Assembly (NCBI GenBank): GCA_017940005.1
Contig: JAGAZO010000007.1
Coordinates: forward strand, 16,605 to 80,604
Reading direction: 5' to 3'
Length of the DNA: 64,000 nucleotides
DNA from: Treponema sp.
GTDB taxonomy: Bacteria > Spirochaetota > Spirochaetia > Treponematales > Treponemataceae
The notes beneath the pieces were generated by a model. That model saw only the letters and a program-made list of their open reading frames with translations, was not told the origin of the DNA and ran no database searches. Shown here piece after piece: positions 7,849 through 16,291 of this stretch. Both the position numbers and the translations under genes were made by a program. How positions within the stretch are numbered: the stretch's first letter is position 1; each line of letters starts with the position of its first letter.

Positions 7849-8922
7849 ATGAAACGCATTCCATGTTATTCATTGTTAATTTATTTATTTATATTGCTTG
7901 CATCATGTACGCGTACTGTTCAACCGCACATCGAGTCGCTTATGGGAACGGTGTGCTCAATAAATGCATACGAGTACGGTACGCAAAAGCTATACGATGA
8001 GCTTTTTACGCGCATTGCTGAAATTGAAAGCGACTTCAGCGTAAACATAGCATCATCGCAAATTGCTGCCATAAATACTGCCGCGGGGCAACGCGCGGTA
8101 ACTGTTTCAGCAAATGTCTTTTCTGTAGTAAAAGCTGCCTTGCAATATGCAGAACTCACTGACGGCGCGTTCGATCCGACTGTTGGTGCACTCGTAAAAC
8201 TGTGGGGCATAAACACAGACAACGCGCGCGTGCCGCAACAACAGGAAATTGACGATGCGCTTCCATTGGTAAATTGGCGCAATGTCATCATCTCTGAAAA
8301 TGCAGACGGCAGCGGCAGCGTGATGCTTTCACAACGCGGCATGTCGCTCGACTTAGGCGGCATCGTAAAAGGATACGCAGCAGACGAACTTGTTAAAATT
8401 TTGCAAAAGCGCAACGTCAAGCGCGCGATAATTGATTTAGGCGGCAACGTGTTTGTGTACGGCAAAAAAAAAGATGGCTCCCTGTGGCGCGTCGGTGTCA
8501 AAGACCCTGAGTTCCCTGAAGGCACGCCCGCGCTCATAATGCACTTGACAAATTCAACAGTAGTTACAAGCGGTGTGTACGAGCGTTTTTTTGTTGAGGA
8601 CGGCGCGTGGTATCATCATATTCTTGACACAAAGACAGGATATCCTGCAAGCACAGGCTTGCTTTCCACAACGATTATATGCGAGTCGAGCATGGCAGCA
8701 GACGCGCTTTCAACGAGCGTATTTGCGCTTGGAAAAGAGCGTGGCATGGAACTGCTCAAAAAAATTGCAGCGGCACAACATGCGCACAGCACGCTTGCAG
8801 AGATTCCAGGTCTTCACGCGCGGGTGCTTGGCATATTCATCGACGATGCAGGTGCAATCACTGCGTCACGGGAACTTGACGGCGCAATTGAGTCACTCAA
8901 AGGTGATGTGATATTTGAGTAG
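7849..8922 (+). CDS. apbE: FAD:protein FMN transferase, lipoprotein
   Basis: Flavinyltransferase that attaches FMN covalently to Thr/Ser of membrane redox proteins such as Rnf or Nqr subunits, acting outside the inner membrane. The N-terminus has a lipoprotein signal ending LLASC (Cys20), followed by ESLMGTVCSI, typical of ApbE. Core motifs are DPTVGALVKLWG near residue 110, DLGGIVKGYAADE near 168, and the metal/FAD site DTKTGYPA near 259. Length (357 aa) is normal. It is a single gene; no Rnf/Nqr genes lie in this window. It fits the flavin-rich anaerobic metabolism of the neighbouring genes. Confidence 0.95.
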   Translation: MKRIPCYSLLIYLFILLASCTRTVQPHIESLMGTVCSINAYEYGTQKLYDELFTRIAEIESDFSVNIASSQIAAINTAAGQRAVTVSANVFSVVKAALQYAELTDGAFDPTVGALVKLWGINTDNARVPQQQEIDDALPLVNWRNVIISENADGSGSVMLSQRGMSLDLGGIVKGYAADELVKILQKRNVKRAIIDLGGNVFVYGKKKDGSLWRVGVKDPEFPEGTPALIMHLTNSTVVTSGVYERFFVEDGAWYHHILDTKTGYPASTGLLSTTIICESSMAADALSTSVFALGKERGMELLKKIAAAQHAHSTLAEIPGLHARVLGIFIDDAGAITASRELDGAIESLKGDVIFE

Positions 8923-8950
8923 GCCGCGTGCAGTTCAACTGCATGGTAAC

Positions 8951-8978
8951 TTGACTTTTGCATATGGTAGTTTATACT
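8951..8978 (+). promoter_or_regulatory. Promoter of the mntA/HEPN pair
   Basis: TTGACT, 16 bp spacer, TATACT, placed about 20 nt before the start of the nucleotidyltransferase gene. Confidence 0.55.
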
Positions 8979-8998
8979 GATAGCAAGAGAATAGAGAA

Positions 8999-9313
8999 AT
9001 GATAAATAATGAAATTCGTACTATTGTAGATAGATTTAAAGCTTCCCTGCATCCTGAGAAAATCTATCTTTTTGGTTCATACGCACGAGATACTTTCACC
9101 GATGAAAGTGATTATGATTTTTATATTGTTGTAAATGATTCTGCATCAGCTAAAACGGAACTTTCGCGTCAAGCATATCGTTCTTTGCGTGGTATGAAGC
9201 GAAAAGCTGTAGATATAATAATAGGCACTGTTTCGCAGTTTGAAGAACGGAAGGCATTGCCAACATTAGAGAAGATGATAGCAAAAGAAGGTGTCGTGTT
9301 GTATGAAAAATAA
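8999..9313 (+). CDS. Minimal nucleotidyltransferase, MntA-type antitoxin
   Basis: A 104-aa protein of the MNT family (DNA polymerase beta superfamily). The signature is FGSYARDTFTDESDYDFYIV near residues 24-45: the GS motif followed by DxD. Family knowledge: MntA antitoxins AMPylate and so silence their partner HEPN RNase. The next gene, overlapping by 11 bp, encodes that HEPN partner, so this is a type VII toxin-antitoxin pair. The region is more AT-rich than the flanks, suggesting transfer. Antitoxin activity should be intact, because all expected motifs are present. Confidence 0.9.
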   Translation: MINNEIRTIVDRFKASLHPEKIYLFGSYARDTFTDESDYDFYIVVNDSASAKTELSRQAYRSLRGMKRKAVDIIIGTVSQFEERKALPTLEKMIAKEGVVLYEK

Positions 9314-9706
9314 AAAAGTTGTTGATGAATGGCTTTATTATGCGAAAAGCGATTTTGATACAGCTCAATTTCTAAATGAAAATATGTACCCGAAACCATT
9401 GGGAATAATTTGTTACCATTGTCAACAAGCTGCAGAAAAATTTTTGAAAATGCTGTTCATAATAAATAATATTGAGATAAAAAAACACATGATTTATCTG
9501 ACCTTATAAATATACTGTCTGATATATATGTGATAGAAAACAGTATTTATAATGCATGTGAAAATTTGACGCAATTCGGTGTTACAATCTGTTATCCTCA
9601 AGAACTATATATTGAAGCCATTGATGTAGATAGAGCAATTTCTGACATGAAAATAATTGCAAGATGGGCGGAAACGTGTTTAAAATCATTTGGGGAAACT
9701 ACGTAA
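9303..9706 (+). pseudogene. HEPN-domain toxin partner of MntA, frameshifted in an A tract
   Basis: It starts at ATG 9303 inside the antitoxin gene and reads MKNKKVVDEWLYYAKSDFDT, then HCQQAAEKFLKMLF, a typical HEPN start. In this frame it stops at 9507-9509. The expected continuation KTHDLSDLINIL is present at once in the next frame and runs to TAA at 9704-9706. The break lies at the seven A at 9479-9485; eight A would restore one 134-codon frame. It could be a true loss of toxin, phase variation or polymerase slippage at the tract, or a sequencing error. The HEPN fold carries an RNase active site in active members of this group. Confidence 0.8.
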
Positions 9707-9718
9707 TCGCGCCCCTTT

Positions 9719-10525
9719 TTACATACTCCAATACTGCGCTGCGTTTGCGACAATGGTTGCGAGCGTTGCGTCATCGCTTGGCAATGAAAACAAACTGCCC
9801 GCGCCGCTTTCAGGATTTTGTCGTATCATTTCTTTTTTGTGAACGATATACGCATTCAACTGCGCAGAGAGCGCATGTGCAAAAAATTGCGCGCGTTGTT
9901 GCAATTTGTCAATCGGTTGCGTGGTGACATGCATCTGCAATGACGCAGTTCCATTTTCGTTAACCGTGTGTTGCTCCTTGTGCATTTGCGTACTTTTCAA
10001 CGATACGCTTTCATTGTCATTAAATTGTGTAACGAGCGCAACCATCCCATCTGCGATTTTTTGCATTTCATTTTGCGCAGCATCTGCCGCTTTTTTTGAA
10101 AAAAATTTATTTGAATGGATGAATGTGTACATGTAGAAAAGCGGTTCAAGTTCATACGAGCGAAAATACTGCGCAATGACGTGCGCAAGTGCATCATCAA
10201 ACGAAGCGACAACGCGCTGCTGTAACTGTTCATCTTGTGCAGCATTTGCATCATTAGACGAGTACACGAGCATAGCACTGTCGCTCGACTGCGACGCGTT
10301 ATACGGCATAGCGATAAACTGCACATGCGCCATGTATTGCGCACACCAATCGATTGCTACTTCATAGATTTCATCGCGGCTTGAAAAGTGATTGTATAGT
10401 GATGCTTTGTTCACACCGAGCAACGCGGCAATATCTGCAAGTGAAACTGCGCCTGCGCTTTTTTCAAAAGCGCATAAGAGAAACGCATTAATGATTTTGT
10501 CGCGGTCTATCCGTTTTTTTGCCAT
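9719..10525 (-). CDS. TetR/AcrR family transcriptional regulator
   Basis: The N-terminal HTH is clear: IINAFLLCAFEKSAG, then VSLADIAALLGVNKASLYNH at about residues 22-44, the TetR pattern. I place the start at ATG 10525 (MAKKRIDRDKI); the open frame continues to 10567 without a better start. The 268-aa length is long for the family (about 200), with an extended, partly low-complexity ligand domain. Ligand and targets are unknown. It ends convergently 12 bp from the HEPN gene. A mosaic repeat separates it from the Crp/Fnr gene. Confidence 0.85.
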   Translation of the reverse strand: MAKKRIDRDKIINAFLLCAFEKSAGAVSLADIAALLGVNKASLYNHFSSRDEIYEVAIDWCAQYMAHVQFIAMPYNASQSSDSAMLVYSSNDANAAQDEQLQQRVVASFDDALAHVIAQYFRSYELEPLFYMYTFIHSNKFFSKKAADAAQNEMQKIADGMVALVTQFNDNESVSLKSTQMHKEQHTVNENGTASLQMHVTTQPIDKLQQRAQFFAHALSAQLNAYIVHKKEMIRQNPESGAGSLFSLPSDDATLATIVANAAQYWSM

Positions 10526-10623
10526 GATGAGGTTTACACTATAACAGAAAAATTGATTAGCGTCCACGAATCACCAATCCTGCTATAAAACATTGAGTAT
10601 GCGTCAGTAGTGCAAACAGTTAA

Positions 10624-10750
10624 TCAAATAATTAATAATTTCCTTACAGAACGAGCTAAAGGCTCATTCGTCATTCGCGCAAGCGACGAGTTAAATAATT
10701 TTTTCACAGTTCGTATCACGAAGTGATGCATGAAACCCCTCGCACGAATC
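10624..10750 (-). repeat. Mosaic intergenic repeat, copy B
   Basis: Reverse-complement orientation to copy A at 4397-4615. It shares GATTCGTGCG, TTTCATGCATCACTTCGTGA, an ACTGT..A.AAATTATTTAA block and ATGAGCC..AGCTCGTTCTGT. It occupies the gap between the Crp/Fnr and TetR genes. Confidence 0.7.
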
Positions 10751-11420
10751 AGTATAGTGCATCTTTCGCAATCACTTTAAAATGATTTTTATGAAAATCG
10801 ACAATCCCTTCCACGCGCATTTTTCCAAGCTCTTTTGAAAGCGCGCTTCTGTCAAGATTCAGATAGTCTGCAAGCTGTTGTCGGTCAAACGGTATGTCAA
10901 ACTCACGCTTGTTCTGCTGCAAAGCAACAGTGTGCAAATACGCCATAATGCGCGCGCGCACTGTCTTTGGCGACGTGTGAAAACTGCGCCCCGAAAGCGC
11001 AAGATTTTTATGCGATGATATAATGAGCAGATTTGCAATAAATTTCACCTGCCATGCTTTCATGCGCGGCACATCTTTTGCAAGTGTGTTTATTTTAAGA
11101 AAGAGAATGCGGCTCGCTTCATTTGCGCTCACATCTACGAGCATAGGTTCGTCGTCAAGCAGCGCATATGTTTCTGCAAAACAGTGACCATTTCCAATGT
11201 GACTCAATATTGTGCGATTGCCCCACATATCATTGCGTTCAATAGTTACGCTTCCCTCAAGCACCAGCCCCGCACGCACTGTTGTCATTCCTGCATGAAA
11301 AATGATTGCACCTTTTTTATATTTTTTTTCGATTGCCTGCAATGCAGAAAGCGCGTCTGCAATTTCATATTCGCTCATGTTGTGAAAAATCATCGTTTTT
11401 TGTAGTTGTTGTATGTCCAT
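10749..11420 (-). CDS. Crp/Fnr family transcriptional regulator
   Basis: A 223-aa regulator with an N-terminal cyclic-nucleotide-binding-like beta roll (residues about 10-130, including VLEGSVTIERNDMWGNRTIL and an ALLDDEP segment) and a C-terminal winged helix (QQLADYLNLDRSALSKELGK, about 185-205). There is no N-terminal cysteine cluster, so it is not an FNR Fe-S sensor; it resembles heme- or NO-responsive branches, but the ligand cannot be read. It is divergent from the ferredoxin and DUF2249 genes, a pairing that suggests it controls them. Confidence 0.88.
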   Translation of the reverse strand: MDIQQLQKTMIFHNMSEYEIADALSALQAIEKKYKKGAIIFHAGMTTVRAGLVLEGSVTIERNDMWGNRTILSHIGNGHCFAETYALLDDEPMLVDVSANEASRILFLKINTLAKDVPRMKAWQVKFIANLLIISSHKNLALSGRSFHTSPKTVRARIMAYLHTVALQQNKREFDIPFDRQQLADYLNLDRSALSKELGKMRVEGIVDFHKNHFKVIAKDALY

Positions 11421-11544
11421 AGAGTGCGTCTCAAATTTTTAAATATATTATTAATAATCGTACTTTTTAGCAATTGTCAAAATGTGGTTAAGACAACATA
11501 CGTTATAAAACAATCGTAGTATATTTTAACAAGAAAAGCAACGG

Positions 11545-11560
11545 TTGCAGGTGCATGCAA
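11545..11560. promoter_or_regulatory. Inverted repeat TTGCA-N6-TGCAA, possible Crp/Fnr-type operator
   Basis: A symmetric 5-6-5 site in the divergent gap between the Crp/Fnr gene and the ferredoxin gene, about 70 bp before the ferredoxin start. Spacing and position suit a Crp/Fnr family dimer; the sequence is not the classic TTGAT-N4-ATCAA box. Confidence 0.3.
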
Positions 11561-11632
11561 GTAAAATGCGGCTGAATGCGAGCGTACATGACCTTGCACG
11601 GCGACTACCGTCAAAGCTCATAAGGAGAAGAT

Positions 11633-12481
11633 ATGATACGGAAACTCATTCATATTGATGAAGAAAAATGCGACGGATGCGGCATATGCGCAACTGCTTG
11701 TCACGAAGGCGCAATCGACATCATAAACGGAAAAGCAAAACTCGTGCGTGAAAATTTTTGTGACGGGTTCGGCGACTGTTTGCCGTCATGTCCAACAGGT
11801 GCAATCACATTTGAAGAACGAGAAGCGCCTGCATATGATGAAGAAGCGGTGCGTGCCGCGCAATATACGAAAAACAAAGCGAGGAAACACATGAACGAAT
11901 TGAATCATGCGGAACATGACAGCCGTCACGAACACCACATGGCACATCACGGAATGCACGGTGGATGTCCCGGCGCGCGTGCAATGGCATTTGAACGGCG
12001 TGCGCATGACGCAAATAGTGAAAATGCACTGCACAATGCCAATGACAGCGCGCCACACTATCCATCAATGCATGAAAACGCATCGCCTGACATGCACAGA
12101 CTGTCGTTCAAACCTGTTTCGAGGCTTGCGCAGTGGCCAGTGCAAATCAAGCTGTTGCCAACCCAAGCGCCCTTTTACGACGGCGCAAAATTATTAATCG
12201 CCGCAGACTGTGCCGCATACGCATATGCCAACTTTCACGAAGATTTCATCAAAGGCAAAGTAACGCTTATCGGCTGCCCCAAACTTGACGACATCGACTA
12301 CACGGAAAAGCTCACGGAAATTATCCGCAGCAACAATATTATCGGGATGACTATTGTACGCATGGAAGTGCCCTGTTGCGGCGGCATCCAAATGGCAGCA
12401 CAGCAAGCGTTGCAGGCAAGCGGTAAATTTATTCCGTGGCAAGTTGTTACTATTTCGAGAGACGGAGAAATTCTAGATTAA
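11633..12481 (+). CDS. Dicluster 4Fe-4S ferredoxin with histidine-rich linker
   Basis: Two cluster-binding motifs lie in the N-terminus: CDGCGICATACHEGAI (residues about 13-28) and a second one with CDGFGDCLPSCPTGAI (about 43-58). Each ends in the family-typical Cys-Pro or Cys-His turn. A His/Met-rich linker with MAHHGMHGGCPG (about 105-118) could bind metal. The C-terminal half, KLLIAADCAAYA to CCGGIQMAAQQAL, carries further conserved cysteines. Family members of this shape accompany Crp/Fnr regulators and hybrid-cluster or DUF2249 proteins in anaerobes, probably in nitrosative or oxidative stress; that role is inferred. A strong AAGGAG site precedes the ATG, and the DUF2249 gene follows after 12 bp. 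Confidence 0.85.
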   Translation: MIRKLIHIDEEKCDGCGICATACHEGAIDIINGKAKLVRENFCDGFGDCLPSCPTGAITFEEREAPAYDEEAVRAAQYTKNKARKHMNELNHAEHDSRHEHHMAHHGMHGGCPGARAMAFERRAHDANSENALHNANDSAPHYPSMHENASPDMHRLSFKPVSRLAQWPVQIKLLPTQAPFYDGAKLLIAADCAAYAYANFHEDFIKGKVTLIGCPKLDDIDYTEKLTEIIRSNNIIGMTIVRMEVPCCGGIQMAAQQALQASGKFIPWQVVTISRDGEILD

Positions 12482-12493
12482 CGAGGTGGAACT

Positions 12494-13180
12494 ATGAGTT
12501 ACACAGATTGGAAAGACAAAACAACTGCTTTTAAAAAAGTAGATGTGCGAGGCATTCAGGGAAACTTTTTTCCTGGATTGAAAAAACAAGCTATGGAGTT
12601 GCCTGCAGGCGAAGGCATGGAAATAGTGCAGTCATTCGACCCTATTCCGCTCTATGAGGTTATGGAAGGGCTTGGCTATGAACACCACACCGAGCACGTG
12701 GCGGACACAGAATATCATGCATATTTTTATCGCGTGGAAATAAAACAAGATACGGGAGATATTCCCATGCGTCCTGCAGCACTCACCAATTTTCCACTCA
12801 TCGACGAAGAGCTGGGCAAAGTAGCTGTTGCATTTTGGGACGTGACATGGAACAATAAAAAACGCACATTGCCATATGAAACGCGCCTTTTGCTCTCGCT
12901 TACTAACGCAGTAGGCGCAGGCAGAATGCGGCAGGCAACACGAGAGCTTGTAAAAGCGTATGCGCACGGAATAGATTCAGCGGCGTTCGACGATGTGTTT
13001 GAACTGCTCGCATGGAATCAAGGCATCGGGTATTTCAGTTCTGAGATTGGTCCGTCCACGCTGTTTCAAGCATACAAAGCTATTAAGCAGCAGGAAAAGC
13101 ATGGCAAAAGCCGCAATGAAATCAAAGCGATGCTCATGGAACAGTTTGGCGAAAAAAATCCTGACGTAAAAGTAGTGTAA
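12494..13180 (+). CDS. DUF2249 protein with CMD/AhpD-like C-terminal part
   Basis: A 228-aa protein in two parts. Residues about 15-80 match DUF2249: VDVRGI at the start, then SFDPIPLYEVMEGLGY, the sulfur-carrier-like fold common in anaerobic nitric-oxide and redox proteins. Residues about 140-215 look like a short helical carboxymuconolactone-decarboxylase/AhpD-like segment (AHGIDSAAFDDVFELLAW, then SSEIGPSTLFQAY), but without a clear CxxC, so peroxidase activity is doubtful. It follows the ferredoxin gene by 12 bp with a GAGGTGG site and surely shares its operon. Function unknown. Confidence 0.75.
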   Translation: MSYTDWKDKTTAFKKVDVRGIQGNFFPGLKKQAMELPAGEGMEIVQSFDPIPLYEVMEGLGYEHHTEHVADTEYHAYFYRVEIKQDTGDIPMRPAALTNFPLIDEELGKVAVAFWDVTWNNKKRTLPYETRLLLSLTNAVGAGRMRQATRELVKAYAHGIDSAAFDDVFELLAWNQGIGYFSSEIGPSTLFQAYKAIKQQEKHGKSRNEIKAMLMEQFGEKNPDVKVV

Positions 13181-13221
13181 CACAACAAGAATGTGCTGCC
13201 GCAGGCACAACACCAAGCATG

Positions 13222-15009
13222 TTACTCTTTGAACGGCAGCACACCTCTCGGCGTATATTCCCCTGCAAGCGCACCAAAAAGCGCATCGAGCGTATACGCC
13301 GACCAGCTGTATCCCATGAGCACAGAATCTGCCCACGTAAAATCAAGCGACTCTTCCGGCGACATAATCGAAAAGATGACGACGCGCTTGCCGCTTCCCT
13401 GCAACATTCGCGCAATCCGCGCTGTCTGCCAATTTGAAACAAGGCAGACAACAGTGTCGTAGCTTGATGCGCTTGCAACAATGCTTGAGCGCGCGGTTTG
13501 CAACTCTTCGGAGTTCGGCTCCATAGGAAAGCGGAACTCGCCCGCCCCGCTAAAACGTCGTCTTCCTTCTGTAAAAAACCGCTGCATTGAGCCTGCAAGA
13601 AGCACACGTCCTGCGCTATGTGCAGGCAATGGAAACGCGCCGCGCTTGTGCACTGTGATTGAACGGCACGCCTGTTCAAAGAAAAATTTCTCACCATCTT
13701 TGTCGGGGATAAACTGCGAAATTGTGTTTGGGTTTGGATAAAGCGGAGCAGCGTTCTCGCTTTTAAAGTAGTCGAGCTTTGCCTTGATGACGCGGTATGC
13801 AGCATCTTTTACGCGCTCGTAAAACGCGCTGTCTGTCTGCATGAGGCGCAAATTATTAACCCATAACGGTTCCGCCATGCGCGCAGTCGTTGAAGAAATT
13901 ACTATGTCATTGCCAGCTTCAACAGCAAGACGAAACGCATTTGTCAAAGAGCCTGCATACAGCGTGTCGCCGTTCATCATCATGTCGTCGGTGATTATCA
14001 ATCCATCGTAGCCGAGTTTGCCGCGCAATAAATCAGTCAAAAAATATTTTGAAAGGGATGCAGGCGCGCCGCTCGAATCGATTTGCGGAAAACTCAAGTG
14101 CCCCGACATGATTGCGGGAACTTTTTGATTGACAAGAATTTCAAACGGCACAAGCTCACGCGTTGCAAATGTCTTTTCGTCAATGTTGATTTCTGGCAGA
14201 TGTATGTGCGAGTCGTTTTCTGTATCGCCGTGACCGGGAAAATGCTTTGCAGTCGGAATAACACCTGCCGCAATGCTTCCTGCGGAAAACGCCGCGCCAA
14301 GCACGCCCACATGTTGCGGATTGTCACCGAACGAACGCGGTCCAATAATCGTAGAGCTGTGATTCGTGAACAAATCTACTGACGGTGCAAAGTTCATGTT
14401 GATGCCGAGCGCTTTTATCTCTCGCGAAATGTAAAAGCCGCTATACCATGCGTCAACGGGGAAGCCCGACGCGCCAATCGCCATGTTACCCGGCGTGATT
14501 GACGTTTCACCCTTCACGTGGCGAATCCAGCCGCCCTCCTGATCAGTCGCAACAAAAAGCGGGATTTGAAAGCGTGTTCGCGAGGCGGCGCGTTGCAATG
14601 AGGCTATTGCGTGCGCAACAAGATGAATATCATCCGTGTTCCAACCGAATACTTTTACGCTGCCAAGCCCGCGGTCAACCCAATCATACAAGAGCTGTTC
14701 AGGCTCTGCGCCCGCCCAACCAAACATGAACATTTGCGCAAAAAGCTCTTCGTTTGTCATACGCTCAACAAGCGCGCGTGCAAGCACATCGGAAGGATGG
14801 TCGCTCCAAAATGTAATGTTGTCAGGAAGATTCATTGCTTTTGCGAGCAGCTCTCCGTCTTGCATGCCGCCTGGAAGCTGTGTCGTTTTTGTGAGCGTTC
14901 CACTGTTTTGCATGTCGCCTGAATGCGAGCGCGCATTTTGCGAATGCACAGTGGCGCATGGAAAAACCAACAACCACGCGACAACCAAAACTGGTACAGC
15001 TTGCCTCAT
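13222..15009 (-). CDS. GH3 family beta-N-acetylhexosaminidase, exported
   Basis: Glycoside hydrolase family 3, NagZ-like catalytic domain, expected to release GlcNAc from muropeptides or other glycans. Signal peptide: VPVLVVAWLLVFPCATVHSQ, so it works in the periplasm or outside. The bacterial NagZ motif KHFPGHGDTENDSHIHLP is near residue 253, with the His-Asp pair used as acid/base in this subfamily. The nucleophile Asp is in LIITDDMMM near 341. The C-terminal 150 residues form an additional domain not present in minimal NagZ (about 340 aa). Its ATG overlaps the trxB stop by 4 bp (ATGA). Secretion makes a role in scavenging amino sugars plausible, in line with the sialic acid cluster further right. 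Confidence 0.88.
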   Translation of the reverse strand: MRQAVPVLVVAWLLVFPCATVHSQNARSHSGDMQNSGTLTKTTQLPGGMQDGELLAKAMNLPDNITFWSDHPSDVLARALVERMTNEELFAQMFMFGWAGAEPEQLLYDWVDRGLGSVKVFGWNTDDIHLVAHAIASLQRAASRTRFQIPLFVATDQEGGWIRHVKGETSITPGNMAIGASGFPVDAWYSGFYISREIKALGINMNFAPSVDLFTNHSSTIIGPRSFGDNPQHVGVLGAAFSAGSIAAGVIPTAKHFPGHGDTENDSHIHLPEINIDEKTFATRELVPFEILVNQKVPAIMSGHLSFPQIDSSGAPASLSKYFLTDLLRGKLGYDGLIITDDMMMNGDTLYAGSLTNAFRLAVEAGNDIVISSTTARMAEPLWVNNLRLMQTDSAFYERVKDAAYRVIKAKLDYFKSENAAPLYPNPNTISQFIPDKDGEKFFFEQACRSITVHKRGAFPLPAHSAGRVLLAGSMQRFFTEGRRRFSGAGEFRFPMEPNSEELQTARSSIVASASSYDTVVCLVSNWQTARIARMLQGSGKRVVIFSIMSPEESLDFTWADSVLMGYSWSAYTLDALFGALAGEYTPRGVLPFKE

Positions 15010-15944
15010 ACGTGCTCTCCTGCTGCAAGCGTTCGCACATATTCTGCTGCAAAATGCGCTGCAATCGCGCCATCTGCAGCGGCAGTCACAATCTGGCGAA
15101 ATTCTTTTGCGCGCACGTCACCTGCGCAATATAAGCCCGTCACAACTGTTTCCATTTTTTCATTTGTAACAATGCAGCCGAGCGCATCTTTAGGAAGCAT
15201 GTCAAAAAGCTCCGTGCGCGCTTTCATGCCCACAAAAATGAATACAGCATCCGCAGGCAATTCTGACTGCGCGCCGCTTGCAACATCTTCAATGAGTACC
15301 GACTGCACGCGCCCGCTTCCGCGAATCTCTTTTATAATTGTGTTAAACCTGATGGTGATGCTTTCATTTTTTTGTACGCGTTCTGCAAGCGCATGCTCTG
15401 CGCGGAACTGCATTCTGCGATGTATGAGCGTAACATGCGACGACAGCGTTGCAAGATAGAGTGCCTCGCTGCACGCGGAATCGCCACCACCAACAACAAC
15501 GATTTTTTTGCCGCGAAAAAACGGACCGTCGCATACGGCGCAATATGAAACGCCGCGTCCGTTCAACTCTTTTTCGCCGGGAATGCCGAGCGTTTTATGT
15601 TCCGCGCCAGTTGCAATCAAAACGGCGTAAGAAGTGTAGTCTTCACCACGCGTGCGCACGTGAAACAGTGTGCCAATTTTATCAACAGCAGTGACATGCG
15701 CCTGCAACACTTGCGCACCAAATGCTTGAGCTTGCGTTTTAAGAGAAGCGACAAAATCTTCGCCACGCACTTTCGGAAAAACGCCAGGATAGTTTTCGAG
15801 TTCTACTATGTGAAGCGCTTGTCCACCTGGCTCCGATATGTCAAGAACAAGCGTGCACAATCCTGAACGCGCGGCATATTGCGCAGAAGAAAGCCCTGCC
15901 GCTCCTGCGCCAACGACTATGTAATCATACGAAACAGTTTTCAT
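15006..15944 (-). CDS. trxB: Thioredoxin reductase
   Basis: Flavoprotein that moves electrons from NADPH to thioredoxin. FAD-binding GAGAAGLSSAQYAAR at the N-terminus, redox-active CAVCDG near residue 137, NADPH-binding GGGDSACSEALYL near 153, and the C-terminal GLYCAGDVRAKEFRQ. The 312-aa length is standard. It has its own promoter 11 nt upstream of the ATG, giving a very short leader. The hexosaminidase gene follows with a 4-bp overlap, an unusual partner that probably only shares the transcript. Confidence 0.96.
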   Translation of the reverse strand: MKTVSYDYIVVGAGAAGLSSAQYAARSGLCTLVLDISEPGGQALHIVELENYPGVFPKVRGEDFVASLKTQAQAFGAQVLQAHVTAVDKIGTLFHVRTRGEDYTSYAVLIATGAEHKTLGIPGEKELNGRGVSYCAVCDGPFFRGKKIVVVGGGDSACSEALYLATLSSHVTLIHRRMQFRAEHALAERVQKNESITIRFNTIIKEIRGSGRVQSVLIEDVASGAQSELPADAVFIFVGMKARTELFDMLPKDALGCIVTNEKMETVVTGLYCAGDVRAKEFRQIVTAAADGAIAAHFAAEYVRTLAAGEHV

Positions 15945-15955
15945 AAAAGTGATTT

Positions 15956-15984
15956 AGTATAACAATTTTTGCCGTGCGCGACAA
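15956..15984 (-). promoter_or_regulatory. trxB promoter
   Basis: Minus-strand TTGTCG, 17 bp spacer, TATACT, ending 11 nt before the trxB ATG; the leader would be only about 5 nt. Confidence 0.5.
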
Positions 15985-16010
15985 CACAACGTGGAGAGGA
16001 AGCAACTGCA

Positions 16011-16045
16011 TAAAAAAAGCTGGAATATCAAATGACACTCCAGCT
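16011..16045 (-). terminator. Terminator downstream of tRNA-Cys
   Basis: On the minus strand AGCTGGA and TCCAGCT form a 7-bp stem around 14 nt, followed by seven T. It lies just after the tRNA 3' end. Confidence 0.75.
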
Positions 16046-16048
16046 GCA

Positions 16049-16120
16049 AGGCGTCGAGCGGAATCGAACCGCTGCATAAGGGTTTTGCAGACCCGCCCCT
16101 TACCACTTGGGTACGACGCC
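16049..16120 (-). tRNA. tRNA-Cys (GCA)
   Basis: A cloverleaf can be folded: acceptor GGCGTCG with CGACGCC and discriminator U, D arm CCC/GGG, anticodon loop CTGCAAA with anticodon GCA, and T loop TTCGATT. The CCA end is not encoded. A TATAAT promoter lies just upstream and a terminator downstream, so it is an independent gene. Confidence 0.93.
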
Positions 16121-16129
16121 AGATGATTT

Positions 16130-16159
16130 ATTATAGCAAAAAAACACTGCGTATGTCTA
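16130..16159 (-). promoter_or_regulatory. tRNA-Cys promoter
   Basis: Minus-strand TAGACA, 18 bp spacer, TATAAT, ending 9 nt before the mature tRNA 5' end. Confidence 0.55.
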
Positions 16160-16241
16160 GCGTTTCGTTATGTTTTACATGAGAACATGCTGACGTTTGA
16201 AATATACTCGCGTACGCCAAAATCATGTACCATTATATAAC

Positions 16242-16267
16242 AAAAAACAGGCGCAAAAATACGCCTG
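16242..16267 (-). terminator. Terminator of the FecR-domain gene
   Basis: Minus-strand CAGGCG and CGCCTG form a stem around 8 nt followed by TTTTTTG. It lies 25 bp after the gene stop. Confidence 0.7.
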
Positions 16268-16291
16268 CTTGACAATGCGATGCATATCGCA

